Source: CAYMZZ01 sp044463125
Lineage (GTDB): Bacteria; Bacteroidota; Bacteroidia; Chitinophagales; Chitinophagaceae
DNA: 64,000 nt
Direction: 5' to 3'
Assembly (NCBI GenBank): GCA_044463125.1
Contig: JBIQMS010000018.1
Coordinates: 1-64,000 of the forward strand
This document shows, piece by piece, positions 1-9,052 of the stretch; positions within the stretch are counted from its first letter, which is position 1; each line of letters begins with the position of its first letter. The notes under the pieces are model-generated. The model made no database searches, was not told the origin of the DNA, and saw only the letters and a program-made list of their open reading frames with translations. A program made the translations under genes and the position numbers.

Positions 1-547
1 CACGGTTTCAGGTACTATTTCACTCCCTTGTTTAGGGTGCTTTTCACCTTTCCCTTACGGTACTGGTTCACTATCGGTGTCTGAGGAGTATTTAGCCTTA
101 CCAGATGGTGCTGGCAGATTCAGGCAGGATTCCTCCGGTCCCGCCCTACTCAGGATACTGCTCGTCCTCATCAATTTCTGCTTACGGGGCTATCACCCGC
201 TATGGCTCAACTTTCCAGAAGATTCAGCTTGATGATGATTTCTAAATGCAGTCCTACAACCCCACTCCGGCACGCCGGAATGGTTTAGGCTATTCCCTTT
301 TCGCTCGCCACTACTCAGGGAATCACTATTGTTTTCTTTTCCTCCCGGTACTTAGATGTTTCAGTTCCCGGGGTTGGCTTCCCGATTTGCATCGGGATAC
401 TATACCTTCAGTATAGTAGGTTGTCCCATTCGGAGATCCAGGGATATAATGCTTGTGTGCAGCTCCCCCTGGCTTATCGCAGCTTACCACGTCCTTCGTC
501 GCCTCTCAGACCCAAGGCATCCACCATGCGCCCTTAGTTGCTTTAAA
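1..547 (-). rRNA. rrl: 23S ribosomal RNA, 5' part (runs off the window edge)
   Basis: The complement of this stretch carries the conserved 5' end of 23S rRNA: the block at 510-541 reads on the minus strand as AGCAACTAAGGGCGCATGG followed by the invariant GTGGATGCC. About the first 547 nt are present and the rest lies beyond base 1. The 5' end was placed by aligning the AAGC-ACTAAG start with the familiar E. coli 5' end, so it is good to a few bases. It is the promoter-distal gene of the minus-strand rRNA operon. Confidence 0.93.
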
Positions 548-862
548 AAAATTAGAAACTAGAATTGTTATTCTTGTAGTTGTTACCCGACCACATTTCT
601 TCAGACCAACCATAATATGGTGTGATATTCAAAATTGTGATCGATAATATTAGATACTTCGTTCTAACATTTGTTTTCCCAATATGTCAAAGAGCTGAAT
701 TCAATTTGATGATTTGTGAATCTGATAATTTGCATCATCATTTCCACTCAAAATGAACTGTGCAGATAATATGGCTTCGAGCCATTTAAAACCTCTCAGG
801 TTTATCTATTAAGTTAAGAACTAAAACAAATTTTCAAATTCCCAAATTCTCAAATTTGCTGG
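548..862. other. 16S-23S spacer, tRNA-free part next to 23S
   Basis: About 315 bp of AT-rich spacer between the 23S 5' end and the tRNA-like repeats. No gene is visible. The end nearest the tRNA-like repeats (about 830-857) carries AAATTCCCAAATTCTCAAATT-type short repeats, the same degenerate unit found in other intergenic regions of this window. Confidence 0.5.
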
Positions 863-1118
863 TGGAGGATATCGGAGTCGAACCGATGACTCTCCCGTGA
901 TGACGGGATGCTCTAGTCCCGATCAACCTCCCTCCGTTTGTGGAGGATATCGGAGTCGAACCGATGACTCTCCCGTGATGACGGGATGCTCTAGNNNNNN
1001 NNNNNNNNNNNNNNNNNNNNNNNNNNNNNNNNNNNNNNNNNNNNNNNNNNNNNNNNNNNNNNNNNNNNNNNNNNNNNNNNNNNNNNNNNNNNNNTCCCGA
1101 TCAACCTCCCTCCGTTTG
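863..1118 (-). repeat. Tandem 78-bp tRNA-Ala-like repeat units, interrupted by an assembly gap
   Basis: Unit 1 (863-940) and unit 2 (from 941 into the gap) are identical over all visible bases, and the end of a further unit (1095-1118) precedes the true tRNA-Ala. On the minus strand each unit ends with the same T-arm and acceptor 3' strand as tRNA-Ala (T-arm ATCGGTTCGACTCCGAT, then ATCCTCCA). The D-arm and anticodon arm are replaced by sequence forming a TCCCG/CGGGA stem with a 6-nt loop, so it is not a canonical tRNA. The units probably arose by duplication of the tRNA-Ala 3' half. The copy number is unknown because of the gap. Confidence 0.7.
995..1094. other. Assembly gap of 100 N
   Basis: Exactly 100 N, the conventional placeholder for a gap of unknown size. 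It falls inside the 78-bp tRNA-like tandem repeat, and the repeat phase before and after the gap does not match, so the true length is not 100 bp. Protein readings across it are meaningless. Confidence 0.97.
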
Positions 1119-1192
1119 TGGAGGATATCGGAGTCGAACCGATGACCCCCTGCGTGCAAGGCAGGTGCTCTAGCCAACTGAGCTAACCCCCC
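1119..1192 (-). tRNA. tRNA-Ala (TGC)
   Basis: The minus strand folds as a complete cloverleaf of 74 nt without an encoded CCA. The acceptor GGGGGGT pairs with ATCCTCC and includes a G3-U70 wobble, the alanine identity element. The D-arm is GCTCAGTTGGCTAGAGC, the anticodon arm CCTGC-CTTGCAC-GCAGG has anticodon TGC, and the T-arm contains GGTTCGACTCC. It lies in the 16S-23S spacer beside tRNA-Ile, the usual arrangement in Bacteroidota rRNA operons. Confidence 0.95.
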
Positions 1193-1204
1193 GTGGGTAT
1201 TAAG

Positions 1205-1279
1205 TAGACCCGAGCAGATTTGAACTGCTGACCCCTACATTATCAGTGTAGTGCTCTAACCAGGCTGAGCTACGGATCT
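1205..1279 (-). tRNA. tRNA-Ile (GAT)
   Basis: The minus strand reads AGATCCGTAGCTCAG at its 5' end. It has the anticodon arm CTACA-CTGATAA-TGTAG (anticodon GAT) and a T-arm containing AGTTCAAATCT. The acceptor AGATCCG pairs with CGGGTCT with discriminator A. It is 12 bp from tRNA-Ala and is transcribed after 16S in the same operon. Confidence 0.95.
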
Positions 1280-1289
1280 AGATCTAAAG

Positions 1290-1377
1290 TCCCGAATATA
1301 ACCGGGCTTCGACTGTCGAGATCCGCACTATTACTAGTGACGTGCTCTAACCAGTCCGCCGCGGCGGATACGGATCT
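1290..1377 (-). pseudogene. Degenerate tRNA-Ile-like sequence carrying a GC palindrome
   Basis: On the minus strand it starts with the same AGATCCGTA as tRNA-Ile and shares CTGGTTAGAGCAC. The 5' strand of the D-stem is replaced by TCCGCCGCGGCGGA (1355-1368), a perfect 14-bp palindrome. The anticodon region cannot form a 5-bp stem with a 7-nt loop, so it should not work as a tRNA. The same palindrome core is the centre of many hairpins in the 35-36.5 kb array. The exact outer limits are uncertain. Confidence 0.55.
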
Positions 1378-1499
1378 GTGTTTGTAGCCCCCGTGTTATC
1401 GGGTTACTATGTATTCGAAAGAACTAAATAAATTAAAAGAAAGGGAAACAATAGCCAGTAAGTAATGAACTCATTACGTAAACGAGTTCTAAGCTCTAA

Positions 1500-3030
<1,531 letters not shown>

Positions 3031-3220
3031 AAATGATGTTTGATGCTGACATTTAATTCTCATTGAAAATTAACGTGTCAAATCGAATGTATTTCGCTTT
3101 GAACTTACCTTTAGTTTTTTCCCGGTGGCTACCGGGAAAAGTGCTATTGTTTCCCAATCTTTCAAAGATCTTTTGGCTTCCTTTTTCTCAGCCTCCCGCT
3201 CGTTATTTTCGAACGGAGTG

Positions 3221-3251
3221 CAAAGGTAAGGGCCTTTTTATTTCTACCAAA
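3221..3251 (-). promoter_or_regulatory. rRNA operon promoter P1 (nearest 16S)
   Basis: The minus strand has TTTG (3248-3251), exactly 19 bp, then TACCTTTG (3221-3228). This matches the Bacteroidota primary sigma consensus TTTG-N19-TAnnTTTG perfectly. It is about 190 bp upstream of the 16S 5' end. Confidence 0.8.
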
Positions 3252-3347
3252 ATTTTCGGCCAATTTTTTTTAAAATTTTTCGAAGCTTTCGGCGTGAAAA
3301 TCAATCTGATATGTGAAGAACTGAGCCCCTTTTTTTGGAGCGGATGG

Positions 3348-3378
3348 CAAAGGTAATGCTTTCACAATTACCAGCAAA
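3348..3378 (-). promoter_or_regulatory. rRNA operon promoter P2
   Basis: The minus strand has TTTG (3375-3378), 19 bp, then TACCTTTG (3348-3355), again an exact consensus match. It lies 127 bp upstream of P1 and reads into the same 16S leader. Confidence 0.8.
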
Positions 3379-3462
3379 TTTTTCTTTCTGCACTTGTCCA
3401 CATTTGCCGCACATTTCTATTCACAATCTTCAGAGAACTAACCCGTTTTGTGTTCGGGGGTG

Positions 3463-3493
3463 CAAAGATAAGGGTGAACAGCTTCCCACCAAA
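3463..3493 (-). promoter_or_regulatory. rRNA operon promoter P3 (distal)
   Basis: The minus strand has TTTG (3490-3493), 19 bp, then TATCTTTG (3463-3470), an exact consensus match. It lies 115 bp upstream of P2 and about 70 bp beyond the stop codon of truA, so truA readthrough would also enter the operon. Confidence 0.78.
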
Positions 3494-3565
3494 TCTTTTT
3501 TCAAACTATTTTACCCTTCTCCGCCCAAATGCCCGTCAATACTGCATTTCAGCCTCAAAAATTTT

Positions 3566-4315
3566 TCATTCAGCCCCTGGCAATGGGTAGGGAAAGGCTA
3601 CTTCCTCCAAAAACAATCCATGCCCCGGCACCGCAAATTGCGCCTGCCGGCTGTCCTTCGCCTCAATAATGGCCCTGAACTCCTCCAAACTCAGCTTCCC
3701 CCGACCCAACTTTAGCATAGTCGCCGTAAGCGCCCGCACCATCCCCCGCAAGAAACGATTGGCCCTCACCCGATACAGCAGACAACCCTCCCGCTCCTGC
3801 CATTCCGATTCCATTATATGACAAAGGAAATTCTTGACCTGCGTATTGCGCTTGCTGAAACTGCTGAAATCGCGGTACTCCAGCAACATAGCCGCCGCTT
3901 CATCCATCAAGGCCCGGTTCAGTGTATAAGGAAAATAATAAGCCCGATCCCGCAAAAAGGGATCCTTGCTACGATATACATAGTAGTGATACAGGCGGCT
4001 GCTCGCGTCGAATCGACAATGCGCCCCCTCCTGCATCCGCATGATCCGCTTTACTACCAGGTCGGGCGAAATAATGGCATTGAGCTTATACGATAATTGC
4101 GGATGCCAGCTCCCCTCAAAATCACAATGGAAAAAATTCTGCCGGGCGTGCACCCCGGTATCCGTCCGGCTTGAACCCGTCAACAGCACCGGCTCCCGCT
4201 GCACAATGGCCAGTGCCCGCTCCAGTTCCTCCTGTACGGTATGCGCATTCTCCTGCCGCTGAAACCCGCTGAAAGCACTGCCTTTGTAACTGACTTCGAT
4301 AAAATAGCGGGACAT
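3566..4315 (-). CDS. truA: tRNA pseudouridine(38-40) synthase TruA
   Basis: A 249-residue protein of normal TruA length. It converts U38-40 in the anticodon arm of tRNAs to pseudouridine in the cytoplasm. The N-terminal MSRYFIEVSYKGSAFSGFQ is the typical first strand (Y-G-F-GFQ pattern), and the catalytic Asp is D52 in SSRTDTGVHA. The C-terminal half has RANRFLRGMVRALTATML, matching the conserved FL-MVR segment. It is downstream of the DUF4476 gene on the same strand, separated by a ~117-bp spacer of facing short repeats, so it is probably a separate unit. Confidence 0.95.
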   Translation of the reverse strand: MSRYFIEVSYKGSAFSGFQRQENAHTVQEELERALAIVQREPVLLTGSSRTDTGVHARQNFFHCDFEGSWHPQLSYKLNAIISPDLVVKRIMRMQEGAHCRFDASSRLYHYYVYRSKDPFLRDRAYYFPYTLNRALMDEAAAMLLEYRDFSSFSKRNTQVKNFLCHIMESEWQEREGCLLYRVRANRFLRGMVRALTATMLKLGRGKLSLEEFRAIIEAKDSRQAQFAVPGHGLFLEEVAFPYPLPGAE

Positions 4316-4432
4316 GGAGAGAAGTATTACGTTTTACGTTGTACGTTTTACGTTTTTTTTGATTTGTGGATTTGTGAATTCGGTGATTTGTAGGAACAAA
4401 TACCCAAATACCCAAATAACCGAATTTACAAA
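4316..4432. repeat. Intergenic facing short-repeat arms (TTACGT and ATTTGTG/CAAATAC units)
   Basis: 4325-4353 contains several TTTTACGT/TTGTACGT units. 4360-4391 contains GATTTGTG units, and 4396-4440 contains their inverted counterpart (ACAAATACCCAAATA and AATTACCGAAT), extending a few bases into the neighbouring gene. The two sides can pair. It is one of several such spacers in this window. Confidence 0.55.
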
Positions 4433-5743
4433 TTACCGAATCAGCCCCTTAAACCTTCTCAAATAATACTCATTCTTCAATTCCTCTCCCAGGCTGGGGA
4501 AGTTTTCAAGATCGCTTACATGCTTCTGCGCTGCTTCGTAAAACTGAAAGCGGGCGGCATCATTCAGGAACAGAGCGCCCAGGTTGCGCACCTGCTTCAC
4601 GCTATAGCATTTTTGTCCGAATGCTTTTTTGGCTTCCCGGATCATACCATCATCTGTTGTTTCCGAAGCCATCTGCTTACGCAATTTGAGAAAATCCGAT
4701 TCAGTAGCCCTGCGTGGGCAATCATTCTGCAGCTTCTCCGCTACCGGCACAGAATCGGATACGGATACCGGGATATCCAGAAACTTTCTTTCTTCCGCCA
4801 CCGGCTTCTTCTGCTCCTCCTGCTGCCAGGGCAAACGGGAATTGGGTATGGTGATTTTCACCGTATCAATACGGCCATCGGCATATTTATCTTCAAATAT
4901 GAGACTAAACCCTTCCGTGGTAGAGCTTTCCGATTTCCGTGTCACAGTAGAGCGCTCATAAGAAGCCGGTTTCTCTGTTGCCGGCTGCGACATCACTGCA
5001 ACTGCACTATCCTTCTTTTCCTGCATAATGATCTCCTGCTCCGGCTTTTTCACGACCAGGGAACTATCAATCACCTGGCGCTGTGCGGGAGGCGCAGGCT
5101 CCGGTTCTTCTTTTTCTTCAACAATTTCAACATGCTCAAGCACCACAGTAGAATCCGCACTGGCAAATACCGTATCCACCCGCACCGTTTCGCTAATGAC
5201 TTTGCTATTTTCCTCCTGCTTTTTTTGTTCTGCTGCTGCCATGGCCAATAAACTGTCGGTATTCACCGGCGCGGGTTTGGGTGGCTCTGGCTTTACTTCC
5301 TGCATGCGTAAACTGGGGTCATTGGCCGCCCGCGAGAGTACATCGGTAAAAGCGGAGACTTCCTTCGGTTCCATTCTTACGGCCCCCTTTTCCGCAGGTG
5401 CGCCATGCGCTTTCAGGAGCTCAAGGTTCTGCAGATCAAATAAGCCCCAGCCCTGACCTGGAAAATTTTTTAATAGAAAGCCCCTGTCGCGCCCGGAAAC
5501 AGGAACGGTGAAATAAACCTGGTCATCCCCCACCCCGGGCCAACCTACCCGAAAAGTATGGCTGCTATCCCGCAACTTCGACAAAATCAGGTAACCTGAG
5601 GCCGAGGAAGAATAGGTTTTATCATTCATCCGTACATAGAAGGGCTTGCCTTCTTCAGCCTGCACATAGATAAAATATTCTTTCTGAGCATGTACGCCGG
5701 TGGCAATGACGATGGTGAGCAGATATATCAGCAATTTGTTCAT
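4433..5743 (-). CDS. Exported DUF4476 domain protein
   Basis: A 436-residue exported protein of unknown function. The ATG at 5743 is preferred over the upstream TTG at 5764 because it gives a clean signal peptide (MNKLLIYLLTIVIATGVHA, then Q), and the TTG sits inside a putative -7 box. Residues ~20-110 are beta-rich, and ~110-340 are low-complexity, rich in P, E, K and V. The last ~90 residues (from ATESDFLKLRKQM through RFQFYEAAQKHVSDL to RRFKGLIR) match the DUF4476 helical domain common in Chitinophagaceae. Its role is unknown; a periplasmic or surface location is inferred from the signal peptide. Confidence 0.75.
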   Translation of the reverse strand: MNKLLIYLLTIVIATGVHAQKEYFIYVQAEEGKPFYVRMNDKTYSSSASGYLILSKLRDSSHTFRVGWPGVGDDQVYFTVPVSGRDRGFLLKNFPGQGWGLFDLQNLELLKAHGAPAEKGAVRMEPKEVSAFTDVLSRAANDPSLRMQEVKPEPPKPAPVNTDSLLAMAAAEQKKQEENSKVISETVRVDTVFASADSTVVLEHVEIVEEKEEPEPAPPAQRQVIDSSLVVKKPEQEIIMQEKKDSAVAVMSQPATEKPASYERSTVTRKSESSTTEGFSLIFEDKYADGRIDTVKITIPNSRLPWQQEEQKKPVAEERKFLDIPVSVSDSVPVAEKLQNDCPRRATESDFLKLRKQMASETTDDGMIREAKKAFGQKCYSVKQVRNLGALFLNDAARFQFYEAAQKHVSDLENFPSLGEELKNEYYLRRFKGLIR

Positions 5744-5761
5744 GCGCGTAATGGGTTGGTT

Positions 5762-5769
5762 CAAAATTA
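5762..5769 (-). promoter_or_regulatory. Possible -7 box of the DUF4476 gene
   Basis: The minus strand has TAATTTTG, an exact TAnnTTTG match, 18 bp before the ATG at 5743. No good TTTG lies 19 bp further upstream, so this is a weak call. It helps to exclude the TTG at 5764 as start. Confidence 0.35.
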
Positions 5770-5792
5770 TAGGAAAGTTGGGGGAGTTGGGG

Positions 5793-6154
5793 AAGTTTAA
5801 AGTTTAGAGTTTAAAGTTTAAGGTTTAGGGTTTAAGGTCTTGCATTAACCTACACCTTTTCGCGCTCAAAAAGAGTTGACAGTTTTTACTGTAGTCATTC
5901 ATCTGCGTTTATCTGCGCAAAATATCTGCGAAAATCTGCGGGAAATGCTTCAGCGCGCTAAACCTGCTTAAAGCTCAGGAGAGATTTCCCGCAGATTGGC
6001 GCTGATTACAACGCAGATCTTCGCAGATTTCTTTCTCTAACCAAACCCAACACCCAGCCTTCAAATCAACTCTTTGCCAAACCTTAAACTTTAAACTTTA
6101 AACTCTAAACTCTAAACTCTAAACTTTAAACTCTAAACCTTAAACTCTCAACTC
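5793..6154. repeat. Nested inverted repeats: TTTAAAG/TTTAGGG heptamer arms around ATCTGCG arms
   Basis: The outer left arm (5793-5838) is tandem GTTTAAA/GTTTAGG-type heptamers. The outer right arm (6079-6154) is their reverse complement (AAACTCTAAACTTTAAAC units). The inner arms contain AATCTGCGGGAAAT at 5933-5946 and its exact complement at 5984-5997, with additional ATCTGCG copies on the left and CGCAGAT on the right. No gene is visible in this ~460-bp spacer between the divergently transcribed DUF4476 and aminopeptidase genes. Confidence 0.7.
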
Positions 6155-6224
6155 CCTGCCATTTGTCCAAAATCAGTATTTCAGTTCCCCAGCTTCTTTA
6201 AATTTGTTTATCTAAATAACGATT

Positions 6225-8747
6225 ATGAAGAAAATCACTCTCTTCCTTAGCCTTATCTTTTCGCTTTATTTCATGAGCAGCTATGCCCAGCATAGCGAAG
6301 CCGTGGATACCAGTTGGAAAAAAATCTACCGGGAAACACCGACCCGCATCAACAACCTGGTGCATACCAAACTGGATGTAAGACCGGATTTCAGTAAACA
6401 ATGGTTGTATGGTAAAGCCTGGATCACGCTCCGTCCCCATTTTTATCCCACCGATTCCCTTACGCTTGATGCCAAAGGCATGGAACTGAAAAAGATAGCC
6501 CTGGTAAAAGGCAGTAGCTTAACCCCGCTAAAATATACTTACGACGACTGGCAGATACGTGTGCAGCTTGGCAAAACCTATCGGTCCACCGACACCTATA
6601 CCATTTATGTGGAATATATTGCCAAGCCTAACGAGTTTGAAGAAAAATACGCGAAGGATCAGTTGCTGGGCATAAAAGGTATGTATTTCATCAATCCCAC
6701 CGGTGAGGAAAAGGATAAGCCCACCCAGATATGGACACAGGGCGAAACCGAATCCGGCTCCGTATGGTTTCCTACGATTGATAAAACCGCGCAAAAAACA
6801 ACGCAGGAACTGACCGTAACCGTAGATAATAAATATGTAACCCTGAGCAATGGTAAGCTCGCTGCGCAGAAAAAGAACAGTGATGGTACCCGGAGCGATA
6901 CCTGGAAGATGGAACTCCCCCACTCTCCTTATCTCTTTTTCCTGGGTGTGGGCGAATATGCCGTGGTAAAAGACAAATGGCGTGGCAAGGAAGTGAACTA
7001 CTATGTAGAGAAAGAATATGAATCCGTGGCCCGCCGCATTTTTGGTAACACCCCGGAAATGTTGACCTATTTCTCCAAAATCACCGGTGTGGATTACCCC
7101 TGGGTGAAGTATTCGCAAATTACCGGTCGCGACTATATGGCCGGTGCCATGGAAAATACCACCGCCACCATTCACCAGGAGAGCGCGCAACAGGATGCCC
7201 GTGAACTGGTAGATGGCAATAATTGGGAAGGCACCATCGCCCACGAACTATTTCACCATTGGTTTGGCGATTATGTAACCGCCGAAAGCTGGAGCAATCT
7301 TACCCTCAATGAATCCTTTGCCGACTACAGCCAAACCCTTTGGTCCGAATATAAGTATGGAAAAGACGCGGGTGATGCCGAAAACTTCTCGGGTCTGCAG
7401 GGCTACCTGGGTAGCGGCAGTGAAGAAAAATACCTGGTTCGCTTTCATTACCAGGATAAGGAAGAAATGTTTGATGCGGTGAGCTATCAGAAAGGTGGTC
7501 GCATCTTGCATATGCTGCGCAATCATATCGGCGATTCTGCTTTCTTTAAAGCCGTAAATCTCTATCTGAACACGTATAAATTCAAGGCAGCGGAAGCGCA
7601 CCAGTGGCGCCTGGCCGTAGAAGAGGTAACGGGTCGTGATATGAACTGGTTCTTCAACCAGTGGTATTTCAATAATGGACATCCCTCCGTTGAAATATTT
7701 TATGAATACGACGATGCCAAAGGGCTGGCCCGCGTTATTATGAAGCAAACCCAGAAATCAGGCACCTACTTTAAGTTGCCCCTGGCCATTGATGTATATG
7801 AAGGCGATAAGAAAACCCGCCATCAGGTATGGGCATCCAACGCGATTGATACCTTCAGCTTCAGCTATACCAAACGTCCCTCGCTTATTAATGTTGACGC
7901 CGACAAGGTGATGCTTTGGAGCAAAAAGGATTTCAAAACCCTGGAGAACTATATTCACCAGTATAAGCATGCCGGTAATTATATGGATCGCCGCGAAGCC
8001 ATTGATTTTGCAGGCAAAAACCTTTCGAATCCCGCCGCGCGTGAACTGATTTTGCAGGCCATCAACGACAAACACGGTGGTTTGCGCAACCTTGCCATTA
8101 CCAAGATTGACCTGAAACAGGCCGAACTGAAGCAGGCGGTGGAACCGGCTTTGCTGAAACTGGCGCAATCTGATCCCAAATCCCTGGTACGGGCTGAAGC
8201 CATTGGCAAACTGGGAGAATACGCAAAGCCTGAATATGCGGAGTTGTTCCGTAAAGCAACATCGGATTCATCCTACTCCGTTGCCGGTGCGGGCTTGTTT
8301 GCCCTTTCGCAGGTGGATGAGGCTGGCGCGTTGGCCATCGCCAAAGAGCAGGTGAAGAAGCCCGCCAAAGGTTTGCTGCAAACGGCCATCATGAGCGAGA
8401 TTGTGAAGTCGGGTGATGAGAGCTATGCGGAAAAGATTATCGGCGATTTCGCCAAACTTCCTATTGGCCAGGCCAAGTTTGAAGCCCTGGCAACCCTTGG
8501 CTCTTATTTGGTGGGCGTAAATGACCTGAAGAATTTTAAATGGGGAGTAGACGAAATCGTCAAATTCCGCGATGGTATCCCCGCGCCCTACCGTCCGCAA
8601 ACGGATCCCTATATCAACGGGCAGATTTTGAATTCGATGCTGCAAAACAAAAATGAGCAACTGAAAGCAAAACCCAACGACGAAAACCTGAAAGCGCAGG
8701 TGGAATATTTGAAAGGAAAGATGAGTGAGGAGAAGAAAGGGTTCTGA
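6225..8747 (+). CDS. M1 family metallo-aminopeptidase, exported
   Basis: An 840-residue zinc aminopeptidase that removes N-terminal residues from peptides, probably in the periplasm or outside the cell. There is a signal peptide (residues 1-21, ending SSYA-Q). The substrate-binding motif GAMEN is at 307-311. The zinc site is HELFHH with H340 and H344, the catalytic Glu is E341, and the third ligand E363 is in NESFADY, giving the exact HExxH-18-E spacing. The C-terminal third (~560-800) has repeated alpha-helical HEAT-like pairs, usual for Bacteroidota M1 enzymes. It is monocistronic, followed by a strong terminator hairpin. Confidence 0.93.
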   Translation: MKKITLFLSLIFSLYFMSSYAQHSEAVDTSWKKIYRETPTRINNLVHTKLDVRPDFSKQWLYGKAWITLRPHFYPTDSLTLDAKGMELKKIALVKGSSLTPLKYTYDDWQIRVQLGKTYRSTDTYTIYVEYIAKPNEFEEKYAKDQLLGIKGMYFINPTGEEKDKPTQIWTQGETESGSVWFPTIDKTAQKTTQELTVTVDNKYVTLSNGKLAAQKKNSDGTRSDTWKMELPHSPYLFFLGVGEYAVVKDKWRGKEVNYYVEKEYESVARRIFGNTPEMLTYFSKITGVDYPWVKYSQITGRDYMAGAMENTTATIHQESAQQDARELVDGNNWEGTIAHELFHHWFGDYVTAESWSNLTLNESFADYSQTLWSEYKYGKDAGDAENFSGLQGYLGSGSEEKYLVRFHYQDKEEMFDAVSYQKGGRILHMLRNHIGDSAFFKAVNLYLNTYKFKAAEAHQWRLAVEEVTGRDMNWFFNQWYFNNGHPSVEIFYEYDDAKGLARVIMKQTQKSGTYFKLPLAIDVYEGDKKTRHQVWASNAIDTFSFSYTKRPSLINVDADKVMLWSKKDFKTLENYIHQYKHAGNYMDRREAIDFAGKNLSNPAARELILQAINDKHGGLRNLAITKIDLKQAELKQAVEPALLKLAQSDPKSLVRAEAIGKLGEYAKPEYAELFRKATSDSSYSVAGAGLFALSQVDEAGALAIAKEQVKKPAKGLLQTAIMSEIVKSGDESYAEKIIGDFAKLPIGQAKFEALATLGSYLVGVNDLKNFKWGVDEIVKFRDGIPAPYRPQTDPYINGQILNSMLQNKNEQLKAKPNDENLKAQVEYLKGKMSEEKKGF

Positions 8748-8749
8748 GG

Positions 8750-9050
8750 ACGTTTTACGTTTTACGTATTACGTATTACGTATTACGTTTTTTGGGTTTA
8801 AGGGTTAAGGTTTAGAGTTTAATTTTGTTTAGTTTTTGAATGTGATTATAAATAAGGAAGGAGGTTTCTGCATTTCAGAAACCTCCTTCTTTTTAGCTAT
8901 TATTTCTTGCTGATTTGCTAATTGAGCGTAAATAAAATCAGTACTCGTTTAAGAATCAAATTCCAACCCAAAAACCTTAAACCCTAAACTCTAAACCCTA
9001 AACCCTAAACCCAAAAAACGTAATACGTAATACGTATAACGTAAAACGTC
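8750..9050. repeat. Nested inverted repeat between convergent genes (TTACGT and TTTAGGG arms around a terminator)
   Basis: The left arm (8750-8822) is a run of TATTACGT/TTTTACGT units followed by GGGTTTAAGGG-type heptamers. The right arm (8973-9050) is the mirror: AAACCCTAAACTCT heptamers, then AACGTAATACGTAAT units. A terminator hairpin lies between them. The whole spacer could fold as one large stem. Confidence 0.75.
8857..8894. terminator. Bidirectional hairpin terminator
   Basis: Perfect 14-bp stem: GAAGGAGGTTTCTG (8857-8870), a 5-nt loop, CAGAAACCTCCTTC (8876-8889), then TTTTT. It follows the aminopeptidase gene. The upstream A-rich side is weaker for the minus-strand TPM gene. Confidence 0.75.
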
Positions 9051-9052
9051 TC

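Noticed and set aside
863..994. Functional extra tRNAs in the rRNA spacer
   Set aside because: The 78-bp units lack a D-stem and a 7-nt anticodon loop; only the T-arm and acceptor half match tRNA-Ala.
4520..5251. Long plus-strand frames over the DUF4476 gene
   Set aside because: They are antisense to a gene with a signal peptide and a recognisable C-terminal domain; low-complexity repeats keep several frames open.
8973..9010. TTTAGGG/AAACCCT heptamers as telomere-like ends
   Set aside because: The units are degenerate, internal, present in both orientations and flanked by normal genes; nothing indicates a linear end. They are treated as intergenic repeats.
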